Shown here: in pieces, positions 49,095 to 63,747 of the stretch
Layout of the letters: every line of letters starts with the position of its first letter
Position numbering within the stretch: position 1 is the first letter of the stretch
NCBI RefSeq assembly: GCF_020536995.1
Contig: NC_068356.1
Coordinates: 87,091,941 to 87,155,940, forward strand
Reading direction: 5' to 3'
Length of the DNA stretch: 64,000 nt
Source: Dreissena polymorpha
Lineage: Eukaryota > Mollusca > Bivalvia > Myida > Dreissenidae
The notes under the pieces: generated by a model
Databases searched by the model: none
What the model saw: only the letters and a program-made list of their open reading frames with translations
Told to the model about the DNA's origin: nothing
Translations under genes and position numbers: made by a program

Positions 49095-52000
49095 AATTGT
49101 TAATACTACACAATAAAACCACTAGTACAATGAAACTATGAACACCAACGATGTTGCAATAAACATGTGCTAAAGTTCGTTAAACCTTCATATGCTTAAC
49201 ACACAGCATGGCAAACATACATAAATAAACAGAACCAAATATAAACAATGGCAAAAAAAGTGTGGAATATAACATTTATAGTGTAGAAACAGTGCAAGAT
49301 AAATTGCCCTAAATATAAGACATTAATATTTGGTATCGTCGGCTTTCAAAATTTATTTTAGAAATGTGTGTATATTCATTATAATTTTTAAACGTTTAAA
49401 TGTGTATTCTTTAGTTAAGTTTAAGTAATATATTTTGCTAAAGCATTATTGCCTAATAAGTATATACAATTTTACACCATTTTCATAACAGAACAACTAA
49501 TAGCAATTCAATTAAGTTTAAGTAATCTAGTATACATAAGCATTAGTACCTAATTTGTATAAACAAATTTACATTATTTTCATAACAGGGAAATAAAAGC
49601 AATACAATTACATTTTATTGTAAGCATTATTGCATTAAATGTATGCTCATCTTTTGATTACTTTCATTTCAGGGAAACAACATGAAAGCAGTACATTTAT
49701 GTACAAAAGCAATTAACGTTTTGTTTACATCAAGATTTAAACAATACAATAATAACATTTACATCTATTGATGTGTCGACTTCTGTTTGACAAGTGTATA
49801 TACAACATACTATCAATGTAAGCTTTAATTATATATAAAATATTAAACGCTTTATTTCATTTAGTTTGGAATTAAAAATTAGTGCTCCTATATGTTAAGC
49901 AAAGAGTGAAATATTACTGTAATTGTTTTGCTAAATAAACCAATTTACTCAACCATGGAAAACACATTTTAAAAACCATTTAAAATGGCCTTGGTAATAA
50001 TTTTTGACTTTTGGGTAGGCACCAGGAATACAATGCGGCATAGATGAAAAATATCACGATGCTATGCAAACGAACAACTGTTACATCGACAAAGAGAAGC
50101 ATGTAGTATCTCACCTCTAAGCTATAACAAACAGCAAGACATGTATACAAGAAGTTAAGAACTGCAATATGTTGAGACAGTCTATACATATGTGTAATGT
50201 AATTTTATGAACAGTCTATACTATCTAAGTCAGCATAAATTGTATGGCATGTAATAAGGACACTAAGTATATGTCACGCATAGCACACTACTGATTTTTT
50301 GTATAATTTTAGATACATATTCCTAAAGCAAACCTCTCATCTAAAACCTTTTATAAATCATGGGGCAAGATTAAATCCATGTGCATGATGGGTTGTCCTT
50401 TTATGAAAGGATACCCAGAAGATTGTCATTTATTATAAAAACAGGTGGCACTCATGCAAACACCTGTGGGACTTGGATTAAGTACTAATCGTCTTGATCC
50501 ACGCTTAGGGGAACGCACAGGCGTAAAAACCTGCCGACTGTTATATGCGATATCCATGCAAGACTTACAAGATTAGTAAAATATGTGAAAGATATATCAT
50601 ATAGCTCTTTATCATACTTTGTCAACGACCGTTCGCTAAACAGTAAGGCATGTCTTGATACTTTTTAAACCATTCCAACGTCTAGTCACGAGCAAATGAA
50701 ACGTCGATAACAAAATAATGCGAGAAGCGTCAATACCATATTCGTGAGAACATTAGGTGCGGAATTAATACATCCGATATGTCTGCGACTAGAAAAGCGC
50801 GTGTTAGATTTTAGATCTGTTTTGGACAATAGACTCAAACTCAAGTCCATATTTTCGTCATTGCTATATCATTTTCTTTGGCATTTGTTTGTGAAGTTCA
50901 ACGCTTACATGGTCAACACCACGATCGCGATGACTGACGACAGTGGCAAGCCAATCAAGATAATGATGTTTAATTAAAGTGTGAATGATTAATGTTCTGC
51001 ATGAAATTTTATTTCAAATAATAGTTTACTTAATATGGCATGAATTTCATTCGACCAAGATTTATATAAATAACCATCATAAGAACAGTTTGATTACATC
51101 GTCTTAAATGTACCATGCAATGTAGAAAAATATTAGCGACAATTAGATTGGTGTCTGATTAGCAGTTATCGTTGTCTAGCTTACTTGTAAATGATTTCAA
51201 ATTATTAAAATGGCGTGTGCGGTAATGAATATTGTCAGATTTCATTTAAATCAGGGAGTCTCAAACAACGATAATCTCTCTCAGACGCCTACTACTTATA
51301 AAACGGTTCGTTCTACCTTCAGATGTTAAATTATTCCATTGGAAACGGTCTACGCCAGCTGATATAATGCACAATAAAACAACGGGTTATAGGAACCACC
51401 AGACTTATTTCGTTCGAGTGTATAGTTTGTTAATATTTGGAATATTTGAAATACATGTATATCATTAATATAATAATTAAGAAACTGGTATATACGTTTG
51501 ATAAATGTTATTATAATTAATATTGCAGCTACTTCTACTTCCAGAATATTCTTGCCCAATATACCGATGTGTTTTGTCTAAGTATCAAGCAAAATGTATA
51601 AGTTGTTAATAAAAATGCCAACATACAAAGCCACAGTCGGCCATTGATTGGCGAATCAAAATGATTTTTTTAGGACGACTGCTTCATCAGTTTCTATAAT
51701 GAGATATACGTGTTTTCGATATAGACAAATAATTAAAACTGCCTAGAACCTTTTTACATGTTATCGCATCAAAAGGTTTTTTTATGACTTCACTTGAAGA
51801 TCACTAAAAGATCATTGCTAAATAAAAGAGTTCGAAATTAAACAGTAATATATGGAAAAGTCTTTTCGCAACCGACGGCCTTCAAGGTTGAAGAAATCGA
51901 TCTTATGAACTCTTATGAACTGAGTAGGCCATTTGTGAAAATATGTTTTCTTAATTTTCTTTATTGAACAATGCAATACTGTTCATTAAATCAAAAGTAT

Positions 52001-52164
52001 AGAATATATCGGGTAGACTATAAACATGCTTAGCAAATGAACATTAATTCATTCATAGTTCATTTATTCAATATTTTCTGTCAAAAATCATAATTATAAT
52101 TTACAATTTGAATGTTACTTCATTAACTGTATGTCATGCAAACCATTAAAATCTTTCTCAAGTC

Positions 52165-52260
52165 AGCACTTGATAACACGTCCAAGGAAAGACAACTCCT
52201 GATGACAAGTCTAAGGAAATGCAGCTCCTGATAACTCGCCCAAGGAAAGACAACTTGATG
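52165..52260. repeat. Short tandem, about three ~32-bp units
   Basis: CTTGATAACACGTCCAAGG, CTGATGACAAGTCTAAGG and CTGATAACTCGCCCAAGG in a row with AAAGACAACTC between. A worn version is at 57895-57955 in unit B. Confidence 0.7.
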
Positions 52261-52845
52261 ACATGAAACAATGTGTCTACTTTTAAAGTTTAAACAAATA
52301 TTTATAAGTTAAGTATGGGAGCATTCATGTCAATTTGAGATCATACCACAAAGCGGTTAAAGGATGTTGTTGCCGAAGAATATGTTTGAACGCCATTAGG
52401 TGGCATACCAGAATAGCACATATCCACCAAATTTCCCGACGTTAAAATCCTGTTATTTAATTATGATAGGTTATGGATGAGAAACCATAAATATGAAAAC
52501 ACGAAAGCAAATATCCTTCCCAATTATAAATAGCCGGTATAAGAAAACATAACGCCTGCTATTGGAATGATCAGTTTAATCTGAATTTTACGACAGAAAG
52601 ACGTCTGATTGCGGTTTTCATATGAATCCTCAATGCAGCAGACGACTTACATCATTACACTGGCAGACGATAATAATGCTGCCGAGATAACATTTAACAG
52701 GTAGGTGCTTAGAACTTCGACGCTAGACTGAATCGAACAAATCATCAAATAAACAAAAAAATGCTTGTTCAATCGTTAGACCTTTAAAGCGGGTATATAC
52801 GATTTGTCAAATATTTATGAATTTATATAAAATGTGTACAAAACG

Positions 52846-52849
<4 letters not shown>

Positions 52850-52905
<56 letters not shown>
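52850..52905. repeat. (TA)n microsatellite
   Basis: About 28 uninterrupted TA units. Confidence 0.95.
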
Positions 52906-52907
<2 letters not shown>

Positions 52908-53082
52908 CAATATAAATTAAAATAAAAGTAAAGAAGAACATGTGTCGAAAAATGCGAAATAAGCCAGATATTTAATTCTGAAATTGAAAACGGCTGTACA
53001 GCCGAATTCGCCAGCATGTATACCATACATGTACGATGTGAATCTAAACTTAGTTTAACGGTTTATTTGAATTCCTGCCACG

Positions 53083-53110
53083 ATATCTATTCATACGACA
53101 CACGAACACT
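53083..53110. repeat. Fragment of the 6.2-6.7 kb foldback arm
   Basis: ATATCTATTCATACGACACA and CGAACAC repeat the centre of the foldback. No second arm is nearby. Confidence 0.6.
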
Positions 53111-53559
53111 AACTCCGATCCTAATACAAAGACGAATGCTTCGGTTATTGTAGGAAAATATGTACGTCACAATCGGCTCGGGCGCTAATTTGTCTTTGCT
53201 GCATTTTATAAAATTCGGCTTTAGTGTATAATTTTTCTTGCCTATGTTGTGTTATTGTAACATATTTTATCAATATATTACAATTAAACACATATAACAA
53301 ATCGGATATACCCGCTGTAAGCACTGAGTTGATGCAACGTAGGATTGATGACTCGTTTGGCAAAAATTTGGGAAATCGACAATCTGATTTTCATGGTATT
53401 AATATGATTCAAGCGTTAATATGTTAAAATATAAATACTTTCAAAGACGGAAAATGTTTAATTAAACAAAGTCTGTGTGCGTAGATGAATACATTTAGGC
53501 GTATCAATACTTGTTTTCCTTTTAAGGGAACACACGGCAAAGCTAAGCTACATTACAAC

Positions 53560-56500
53560 TTTCAAAGATGGCGCCCATTTATATAGTATTTGATATTGAA
53601 TAACAACTTATAAATGTATAGAACTTGACAAAGACCAGAAATTATTGATTACAAGTAAGTCTGTTTCATGGTCACACAGGGGCATATACGACGTCATTGT
53701 TATTGATGACTCACCGTTGCAGGATTGTTTACCAGGGTAACCCATAGAATGAATGTATTCCGATTTACAGACATTTTTGTTTCAATTGTAAATTTGTAAT
53801 TGATAATGTTTCTACATATGAACATGAGAACATTTTTTGTATATTTAAATATCACATTCGCACGCACTTACTTCTATGCATTAATATTGATGAAAAAAGA
53901 TTATACATATGTAATATGTATTTAGTGTGACCATTTTATAGGCTTCTATGTCAAAGAATGTTCACAAAACAACACTTATTATTTATAGAACAAGTATTTT
54001 GAGTCGATTGTATTATTTTTTCGAATTGTTGAAAATTTTCAGTAACACCAAGAACATTAGTATTGCTCCTTCGAGTTGTTTAAATATAACACTAACACCA
54101 AGTTTTGTTGGAATTCAAATTTATTTAAAAATGTTAAAGTGTAAGTATTATTCCTTTGTTCCTTGTTATACCGACTTTGAACATAAAACGGTCGCTGTCT
54201 GAGGTACAAGTATTCTGCATTGATTGCAGTTACCTCTTGATCTCTCAGACACTCTATGGAGAGGAGTTGGGGCAGACGAAGTGCAGTTTTCTTAACGGAA
54301 GTCTCACCCGGACCCGAAGCAGCCCATTTCGGGCGTGTAGCATAAAGATTATTGCCACATTATAGACTTAGGTGGGAACCACTGTAAAATAATTTAAAAA
54401 ATATATCTGCCATGTTTAAATCCGTATTTTCATGCCAATATTAAGCAGTCCCCAATGAACTGGGAAATTATGCAAGGTTTACATGTATTCCGACATGATA
54501 AGAACCGATAACAGATAACAACAGCCGGTTCGTTTACTTCAACTTCAATTTCAAATACAATAAAACGTTGAAATAAAACTTTTGAAAATTCCTCCATATT
54601 AGAGCATCGTTGGTTGATCCCCTGTTCCACAAATTATCATAAACATTAAATTTAGCTGTATTAAAAGTAAAGCTATAACCTCAACATAGGAAGACTTATC
54701 CTGATCCGCCGCCTTCCGTTCATAAACGAGTTCCTTTACGAACCCTTTTATGCTATCAGCCATTATTTTATTGGCAATTTGTATCCAATTTAACAAGACT
54801 ACTATTTAGGCATATGGGTTCAGTTTGCTTTATATTTTGCCGTTTTTGCGATAACAATATTCTTGCAAAGTTGTATAATTAATCTTAGTGTTATTAGCTT
54901 GCGTTACCTGTTAGCTCTATGCTAATGCATGAATGTTATTGTTAACACCATAGGTATCACAGAAAATCAGCTTGTGGTATGACAGTAAATCCGAATCTAA
55001 ATCACGGTGATACAAATGCTTGAAATAAACTATCTGGCGTCCTAAGGTAAGAAAGGTCTAGTCATCGCGATTAATTGCTGTAATTGCAAAATTTAAACCC
55101 AATTTAAACATTAATGCTAAATTATACCACATTCTATTGATTGTGTGAGTTATTACCATTGCCTAGGGTATATATGGCGATTTGTACATAAAATCTACAT
55201 ACAATCATGTTACTCGTATATAATGTCTTGCAAACTTAAAATATTCATTATCCACAAATTTAGACAAAAACAGATTCCTATCTGATTTGAAATTGTTCCT
55301 AATAACCTTATCGTTAGAATGATATTACAATAATACCGGTTGTCACAAAAGTTACCACCTACCGCGCAATGATGTTTGGCAAAGATTTCGTACTGAAAAT
55401 AAAAAACGGAAAACTATTTCAGATTTATCAGTGTATCTCAATATCCGATCTATCTGATTGGAGAAATTTGAAAAAGGTATGTTTATAAAACATGACATTT
55501 TTTGACAAGCATGTGTCTGCCTTTCATCATGCCATAACCTTTGCATGAATAGTTCTTAATAGTTATGAAGGTAACAATTGTTTCAAACAACTACCTTGTT
55601 TAAGTACTAAACAAAGTACGTCATAAATGGCTTTATATATACATTTTACGATAAAAGTATTATAATTTAAGCTGACAAGACACACGTACTATTCAAGATT
55701 GTGGAAGACTCACAACTATGTGTTCATGATTTTCTATGGTTTGTGAGCACTATCTATATATGTGAAGATGAAGCTATTGTATGGATGTTTTACAACAATC
55801 AAGGCATATGAATACGAAATTAAGTAAACACATATTTTCTTATGCTTATGCAATGCTCTGCAAATCAGATTTTTTCGTTATCATACTTTTTTCACGATGG
55901 GATATCCATGGCTCGAAGGTGTTCATAAAGCTACATATTTACGAAAGAATAAGTGGCAATCTTACAAAACCTGTGGTAAATGGATTAATTACTTAACGTC
56001 TTGATCCACGCTTAGGAGCATAAACAAGCGACAACTGAGGTCTCGATTCGACAAACATATTTACACCATCTGCAAATATATAAATGCGTTATCAATGCAA
56101 GCTTTTCAAGATAGTTTTAACATATAAGATTATATTACAAAGCTCGATATGATAGTTTGTAAACGACTTTGCTCTTTACAAGAAGATATGTCTTTAAATT
56201 GTCATAAAATATTAACGCAAGGTCACGGTTGCAAAAATCGGCGATGCAAAAACATACGAGATGCGTCCATACCACTTTCATGAGAACATATAAGGCGGAA
56301 TAAACACATCCGATGTGTCGGCGATTAGATAAGCGCGTGTTAAATACTAGATCTGTTTCGGACAATAGACAAAAATGCAATACATTACTTTTTTATTGCT
56401 AGACTATTCTCGTTTGGTTTGTGAAGCTCTCGCTTACCTGATCAACATAACAACGCGGTGCTAGAAATGATCTCATAACGGATTTCTGACAACATCGGAC

Positions 56501-57960
56501 GAATTCAAGATAGTTAAGTTTAACTTAAGGTTGGAGGATAGATTTTCTGCATGATGTGTTTATTTACACTTGCAGACGATTTCACATCATTCAAATCTCG
56601 TCTGCGGTATTTCATTTTGAAAGCCTTCTGCTACGTCAAGAAATCAAGCCATTCATTATTTCAGACGCATTGAGCTTGTAAAACGGATCATTCCATCTTC
56701 AGATGATCAATTCTTCCATAACAAAATATCTATTTGCGCTGATAAAATTTGCAATAAAACAACGGGTATAGGCAACCACAAGACTTCGTTAGATAGTTTA
56801 ATCTGTTAAAATATTTGAAAATTTGAATTATATCTTTATATAAAAACTTAAATATGGCATAAACCTATGATTGTAGTACTATTACTACTACAGCTACTAC
56901 TTAGTCCAAAATATAATGTCCTAATACTTTGTGTTTTTGTCTATTATATTAAGTAATACATTGTGTTTGTCTGTACACCACGGTTGACATTTTTTGTTCT
57001 AAAAGCATGAGTTCCACAAAGTACATGTACATGAAAATTCGAGCATTAAATCCAAAATAACTGTATGCCGCTAACCTGTATGAAATCATCATAACTTGTA
57101 GATCAGTATTTGTTTTCAGATATGAAGAGGGATCGACTGATATCAAAGGTAATAATATCACAGGTAACAACAGAGCATAGACGGCGATGATTTTGACAAT
57201 CAATAAAAACAACTTCAGGCTAAATGTCTATAAAGTATCAAACAAAATATTACGGTGTCAATTATATTGCAAACTGATCACAATCCTGTCTGTCATGTTT
57301 TAGCGAATGGAAACGATTTATATAAGAAGACTAGCATTCACTCTACATCATTTATTATTATTATATATCAGTGTTTCCAAAAATTTAAAAGTTATATTAA
57401 GACAATATTGATATGTAAACGCGTCAAATGTGTTTGAAGAACTTCAATAAAATATCACTAAAGGATCAGTGCTAAATAAAAGAGTTCAAACTTCTACAGT
57501 CATATCAGGAAAAGTACTCCGTCCCTAACGGCCATGTATTTTAGCGATTTTTGTACAAGAGTATCACATGTGCATTCTTATAAATTCAAGAAGTCATAAC
57601 ATATATTTGAAAAACAACAACAATATAAAATAAACCTGCTTAGCAAATTAACATTTTTTTGAATGCTTTTTGTAATCAACAGGTGTTAGTGCTTATAAGG
57701 AAAGCTATTCGTTCAAATGACAACCAGCATATCCAAATGCATTGAAGAATTTGCTAAATGTTCAGAGAAGATTAATTGCAGACTCATTCAATAATTTATG
57801 TCTAACATCATTATCATCATATACAATTAAAATGTTACTTTCATCATTGTATGCGCACTGCATTAAAGACATTAAAATCTTTCACATGTCGGTACATAAT
57901 AACTTGTCAAAATCAAAGCAACTCCCGATAAAAATTTCAAGGAAAGGCAACTCGAGTAAT
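53560..57960. repeat. Duplicated block, unit B (old, lacks exon 5)
   Basis: Follows unit A in order but with strong divergence and deletions. Landmarks: TAAGTCTGTTTCATGGTCAC (53660), the exon 4 relic (54230), CTATCTGGCGTCCTAAGG (55029), CGATCTATCTGATTGGAG (55446), CGTCTTGATCCACGCTTAGG (55998), ATAAGCGCGTGTTAAATACT (56330). Sequence matching the mature-domain exon is absent between 55080 and 55260. Confidence 0.75.
54230..54371 (+). pseudogene. Relic of ADMP exon 4 in unit B
   Basis: A TGATTGCAG acceptor is kept, then TTGATCTCTCAGACACTCTA..GGAGTTGGGGCAGACGAAGTG matches exon 4 start. It is 142 bp against 165, and no continuous exon 4 frame survives; the donor-like GGTGGG remains. No exon 5 follows. 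Confidence 0.8.
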
Positions 57961-60900
57961 TGAGACAATAAAGGTGATGGTCAAACTGTTTATTTGATAT
58001 AAGTATAAATATTGAATAGCAACTATCAAAGAGATAGAACTAGAAAATAACCAGACGTTATTGATTACGCGTACGTTTGTTTTATGATCACACAGGTACA
58101 TATACGACTTCATCCTGCTAGATGACTCATCGTTTCAGGATCGCTCACATGGATAACCCGTACAATAAATGTATTCCATTTAACAGACAACTTGTTTTTT
58201 CCCATTTAAGATTATTCAGTTCAAACGAATAAACATTACGAAATTTGTGTTATATATGTTAACATCACTTTAGTTTGCTCAAACGTAAAACACACTTCGG
58301 ACCAACTTATGTGTATTATTATTGATTAATGTTCTATTTCACTGTGGAACAGGAACTTCGCAGACAAATATTAATTGCTTTCTCAGTAATTTTTTAGTAC
58401 ATATATACCATTACACTTGTTAGTACATTTGCCAGTTATGCTCGTCGAGCAGTGTGAGTGAAAGACAATGCACCTGTCTGGTAACATTTTGATAGATGCA
58501 GTGGTAGTATACTAATTACTTACTGCACATAGACTTGCAAATGCCATTTGATAAATGAACGTAACATTGAACAAACTTTATGTGCGTCATTGATGGGACC
58601 AGCAGTATCCTCAGAGATCATAAAAACATCTTGCCGTAAGTAACGAATTAAGGGAAATATAATATTTCTACATCTTCAACTCCCATGCATATACATTATA
58701 ATACCACTATATGAAATTACATGTACATGTAATGAAACAATTATATGTTAATGATGATAGCAAAATGCGCAATATGTTGTTGAGTAATGGTTTTGCATAA
58801 GCAAAATCTATAAGCCAAATGGCAGTAAAAATTAAGCACTTGTATATAGAGTAATTGACATTGATTTTTTAAAGAAGCTTTAAGTAAAATACATTTGAGA
58901 CATTTATAATCGTTGTTTAAGTGTCTACCTTAAATAATGAATACATGTTACGCACACATTTTAGTTAATTCGGTTTAAAGCTCAGTCTAGATCGCGGGCG
59001 TATGTGGAGAGCGTTTACTAGATCTTTGAAAAGTTACTTTTTTTAAGTATGACATGTAGAGAGGATCCGTCACGAGTCGTCATTGAGTACGAGTTCAGCA
59101 AGTCTGTTTGAAATGAGCCTTTTTTATGAGAAATCAAGGGTTAAGTTTCTACTAGTAAATAATCGTGGTAATCGTTGGTTCCATATATAGCTGAGCAGTA
59201 ATAAATGTTATATTGATTTGACAAAGAAAAAAGGGCAGCTTTTGGCAACTGAGGATTCTATGCAATCTATCCAGAAGTGTTCAACTAAACTGTTTAATGA
59301 CGGTTGTGGACAATACGAGAAGAATGATTGTCTCTGACGGAAGCACGATAAAAAAAGAACATAATTATTACATATTTATTGAACATCAGATAGGCAAAGA
59401 TATAATGAGATGATTGATTTGTTAATTCGCCTGCACGTATGTCTGGTCTGATTAAACTTATGAATGCTCTTTGCGCTGTTTAATGAAATAAAGATTTTGA
59501 GTCAATCCCTGAGTTTGTTTATTTTCTGACAGTGAATAATGGTTTTCGCCATTATACCCACACTTACTCATGAACAGTTCGATCAATCCCCAGATGAAGT
59601 CTTATTGATCGTTATAATAACTTTATTCAATTGTTTGAAAAAAAATATCAATCGTTACATTAAGGCTTGAACGTTTATTTTAGGTCTGCCAGCTCTCCAT
59701 ACCGGTTCTTAAGTTTGGATCGCTGAGATGTTTTATGATGAGTAATTCGCATTTAATGTCATTTGTATTTTAATAGAGATTACACAATTAAAAAAAAAAC
59801 TACTGATATATGATGTATTTTTCATGTTCATGCTATAATTGTCATAAATGTTAATTTGTGTATTGTTAGATTTCTCGTCATAAATATTAATGTGTGGTTG
59901 CAATTTTATAACTGCAAACAATTTCAGTGTTTAATGTTCGATCAAGAAATTATGATCTCTTGATAACACATCCAAATCTCCTAAATCGCACATAATGCTA
60001 TATTCATATTATGAATCGTCTTGAAATAAAAATATATAATCTTGTAAAAAAAAGCTTATGTTCTATAACATTTATTTGTGATTTGGAACAATTAATGGTT
60101 TGTGATTGAGGTACAATTTTTTTTTTGAACATAGGTTTGAAACCATATTTGTCATAAACCGAATCAATAGTCATTTATCAATATTTCTGATTAATGAAGT
60201 ATTACATTTTTGCTATGAGTAATCAGTAATTGTCATAAATCAAACGCTGGAATAATACTGAAAAATATGTTCAAGAGGGTTATGAATTAACTTATTTTAA
60301 GATATGGTTGTGTTCTTTGAATGCGAAAAGTGTGTTTAACATGCTATGTGCTATGTCAATTTGGTTCAAATCAATGTACAGTAATTTGGCTAATGAATGT
60401 TTTGATTTTTCAGCTTAATATTTGAAAGTGTTTATTTATAGTTCATTAGCTTAAATACTGGGTACATAATAGCCCTGTATGCACTTCCGTCATGTACTAA
60501 TTAATAGACTTAACAGGTAGAATCAATTGTAATGACGCAATGACATATCTTGATATTTTATTAGTCTAAAAAAGTGAACACTATGTAAAAGAAAATCAAA
60601 ATGAAAATCGCATCTGACAGGCAGTTCCTCAGTGCAAAAATCCATGTTTAAACACAAACAATTGAATAAAAAGAAAATAGACTAGCTCTGAGGTTTTCTT
60701 ATTTCACAATGACGTTTTATTTTCTGTTAAATGAACAAACATTTATTCTGAAAATATATCTTGCAGTGAGATCGACTGGGAATGTCTTCTATACCTTACA
60801 TCTGAACGACCTGTACATGTCTAAATACTTTACTTGCAATGCCTTTCGTGGATAAACTTATATCTATTCGGGACATGTAAAAGCTTTTTGGCTTATCGTA

Positions 60901-61730
60901 CATCTGGGCAAGCACAAACACGATAAAATATTTTGATCGAACACTTTTCGTATTATAACACATATATTATTTACGCGGGCTAAGTCTAACAAATTAAATG
61001 ATTACACGACGGTATCAAAGGCGTTTGTCTGTAACAATTGTGAGTTTTGGACTTTCTTTGCGTTGTATACGTGGAACAAGAATAATATTAAATGCCACGT
61101 AGGACTCCTTTGCTATGTCACTTATTTGATGGCAAAAAGGGTTACCAAAAATGGTGAAATCGATATGCTTAGTGTAAGGTAAATGTTTAGGTGCATGTTC
61201 GGAAAATGTTTGCTTTGCAAACACCAATATATGTATGTCCTTTTTAAAACGTTTTGTTTTTGCAAAAGGCTTGTTATTAAGTATACTATTACCAATGCTA
61301 TTGGGAAATCGTTGCTGTATATAACGATATAACATTTGCAACCGTCTTCCATACTTAAAAATATATCAAAGTTAAGGCTTAACTTTATGTACGTCATTCG
61401 AGTCCTGTGCTCTTAAACATGTTTAACATGTTTATCTTATTAGTCGTTCTATTTGTATGCCGACCTTGTATGAAATGGTAGGAAGTGAAATACACTACGC
61501 CGTCTGACAAGTAAAGAACACCTTGCGTATACACCGTCTCTGACATAACTTTAGGATTAAGGTAGTGTTGACTAGAATGAAAATAACAAAAGCATTTCGG
61601 TATTTTTTTTTACATGACGACCAAAAGGTAATTTATGATAAACTATGATGCAATGCAATACACATTCTTTCAAAGTACAATTTATTCATTCACAATGTGT
61701 ATCGACCCCTATTTATGCCAAGCGAATCGT

Positions 61731-61980
61731 CAATCCTATATTGTAGCCACTCCTATATTATATCAGCTTATATATATTTCAACCACTCCTATATTGTAAC
61801 AACTCTTATATTGCACAAGTTCCTGTAATGCTCCAACTATATTGCAACGACTCCTAAATCTAATTTGCAGCGACTCATATATTGCAACAATTCCTTAATT
61901 ATAGAACGTCCTATATTATAGCACATCATATATTGTAGAGTCTTCTATATTTCAGCAGCTCCAAAATTGCAACACCTTTT
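61731..61980. repeat. Degenerate ~19-bp tandem (ACTCCTATATTGTAACAAC)
   Basis: About 13 diverged units, for example CCACTCCTATATTGTAACA, CGACTCATATATTGCAACA and CGTCCTATATTATAGCAC. Confidence 0.75.
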
Positions 61981-62731
61981 ATTTATTCCGAAAAATCTTT
62001 AGATAAATACAGAAAGCTTATTTTTTTATTGGTGATGATTTTAATTCAAACGTGCATTAAGTTGCCAGCCACCAACCTGTTGACGGTTATCTCGTCGGTA
62101 TTATTTTCGCCTGTGGTCTTAATGGTGTAAATCGTCTGCTTCATTGAGAACTTGAATACAAACTGCAATCAGACGCCTTTCTCTTGTAAAAGAGATATTA
62201 AACGGATCATTACGTCGTCGGGTGTATTTAAATTCATAACTTCTTTCTACGGCTATTTGTCTTTCTTGTTTCTTTGTTGTTGGTTTTTTCTTTCTCTAGA
62301 AATGATTTTAACTGAGATTATTATACATATAAAAGTGTTTGCTATGAGAACTTTAAGCAAAGCATGCTCAAGAGTGACATTGTCTTGACGGTATTATACC
62401 GCATTGGTCGTTCGGCGTCAACAACTGACTTAAACTGCGTTGTGAAATCTATATAACTATTTCAAAATTGCTATGTCCGAAATTCGACAATAATGGTATT
62501 TTCAAATGTTTCATGGCAACTAAACGTTTGTTGAGACCGCCTTGAATCAACAAACAGTAGTTCAATGTGAACTCCGATTCTAACGTTTTACTCAATACAT
62601 GAATGAAAACTGTTAAAATGTACAAACATAATTATTGTCTACAAGGTACGAGTATTGGCCTCCCTCCTTGTAACATATACGGTATACACAGGTAAAGGAC
62701 TTTATTTAACGAAACATGGCAGAAAACATCA

Positions 62732-62896
62732 CTTTCCTCGTGATCTCTCGGACGCTCTTTGATAATGAGTTTGGCGAGGACGAGGTATGATTTGCTCAAA
62801 GAAAGTCCCACCACAACACCAAGCAGCCGATACTGGTCGTGAAAACAAACGATGGCCGCCATAGGACCCTTCATTTCATATCGCCAGACGACCAAG
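62732..62896 (+). pseudogene. Broken copy of ADMP exon 4 in unit C
   Basis: Exactly the same length as exon 4 (165 bp) with an intact AAG|GTAAGT donor, and reads FLVISRTLFDNEFGEDEV, stop, FAQRKSHHNTKQPILVV, so one arginine codon has become TGA. The acceptor AG is lost (CATCAC replaces TTGCAG). This copy cannot be spliced or translated as exon 4. Confidence 0.9.
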
Positions 62897-63747
62897 GTAA
62901 GTCGAATTGTTTACGAAACATTTCTGCTCGGTTAAAATGGTTATCCTCAATTTAATATAAAGCTGTCCAGATTAAACGGGGTTATTGTCTGTATATCACG
63001 ACTGCTGCACCGTTGAAAAATAATATTGATACGCTGCATTCTGTTCATAAAAGTGTCTTTTTTATTTTAGAAGGCGAAAGCAAGACCCCAATTTAATCAT
63101 AAGCCTTCTGCAAACGTTGTTTCTAGCCGTTTTGGGCATAACAAATCGACTAACAATAATTGATATATGCCTTTTTATTAACATATGTACCTTCTAAGAG
63201 CCTAATATAATATACACAATCATATTGTCGTTAGCGTGTTGTATGACGTTTAATTCCGTAAATCCGAAATCTATCAGAAACTGCTTGAAACGAATTAGCT
63301 GGCGTCGTAAGCTAAGAAAGGTCTAGTCTCCAAGATTTGTGGCAGTGCCTCATAGGCAGTACATTAAATACTTAAGACCTTCTTTGTTATACAAGATCAC
63401 GCGTAAGCAATTAAGCCCAAATGTGTGTCTCGGTTTCGTAATTAATCAAGCTTACTTTTAAAAGTAAAGGATAACAATTGCTCAGCAATGGCTACAGACA
63501 ACGAAATTTGAATAAAGGGCTTTGGCGTCGATCAGTTTGTGTTGCAGAAGTCGTGAATAGTTTCATTGGATCAATACATAAAATTATTGCACTATACAGT
63601 AATGTGGACCAAAGATAAGGGTTATTTGGATCAGACATGCTAATTACATTAACAGTATACGTATTTTAATGTTCGTAAGGTTAAGATAGACACAGCATTA
63701 TAAGTTTAAATCAAAGATATTTATTGCTAACCTGTTTTTGCTTTCAG

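Larger units (their letters stand above)
35950..52270. repeat. Duplicated block, unit A (contains the functional ADMP exons 4-5)
   Basis: Segments match units B and C in the same order: 36028-36180 with 53633-53790 and 58050-58200; 36600-37510 with 54200-55080 and 62700-63360; 40860-41360 with 55260-55760; 50450-51400 with 55930-56780; the end near 52240 with 57950. It is longer than B because it holds exon 5, a LINE and other material. Confidence 0.75.
49095..53559. other. Right part of block A and spacer to block B
   Basis: Very AT-rich. 50450-51400 is matched in unit B. It contains a three-copy short tandem (52165-52260), a (TA)n run and a foldback-arm fragment (53083-53110). No gene recognised. 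Confidence 0.55.

Noticed and set aside
50744-50977. 77-codon frame
   Set aside because: The matching segment of unit B (about 56270-56500) does not keep the frame, so it is not under coding constraint.
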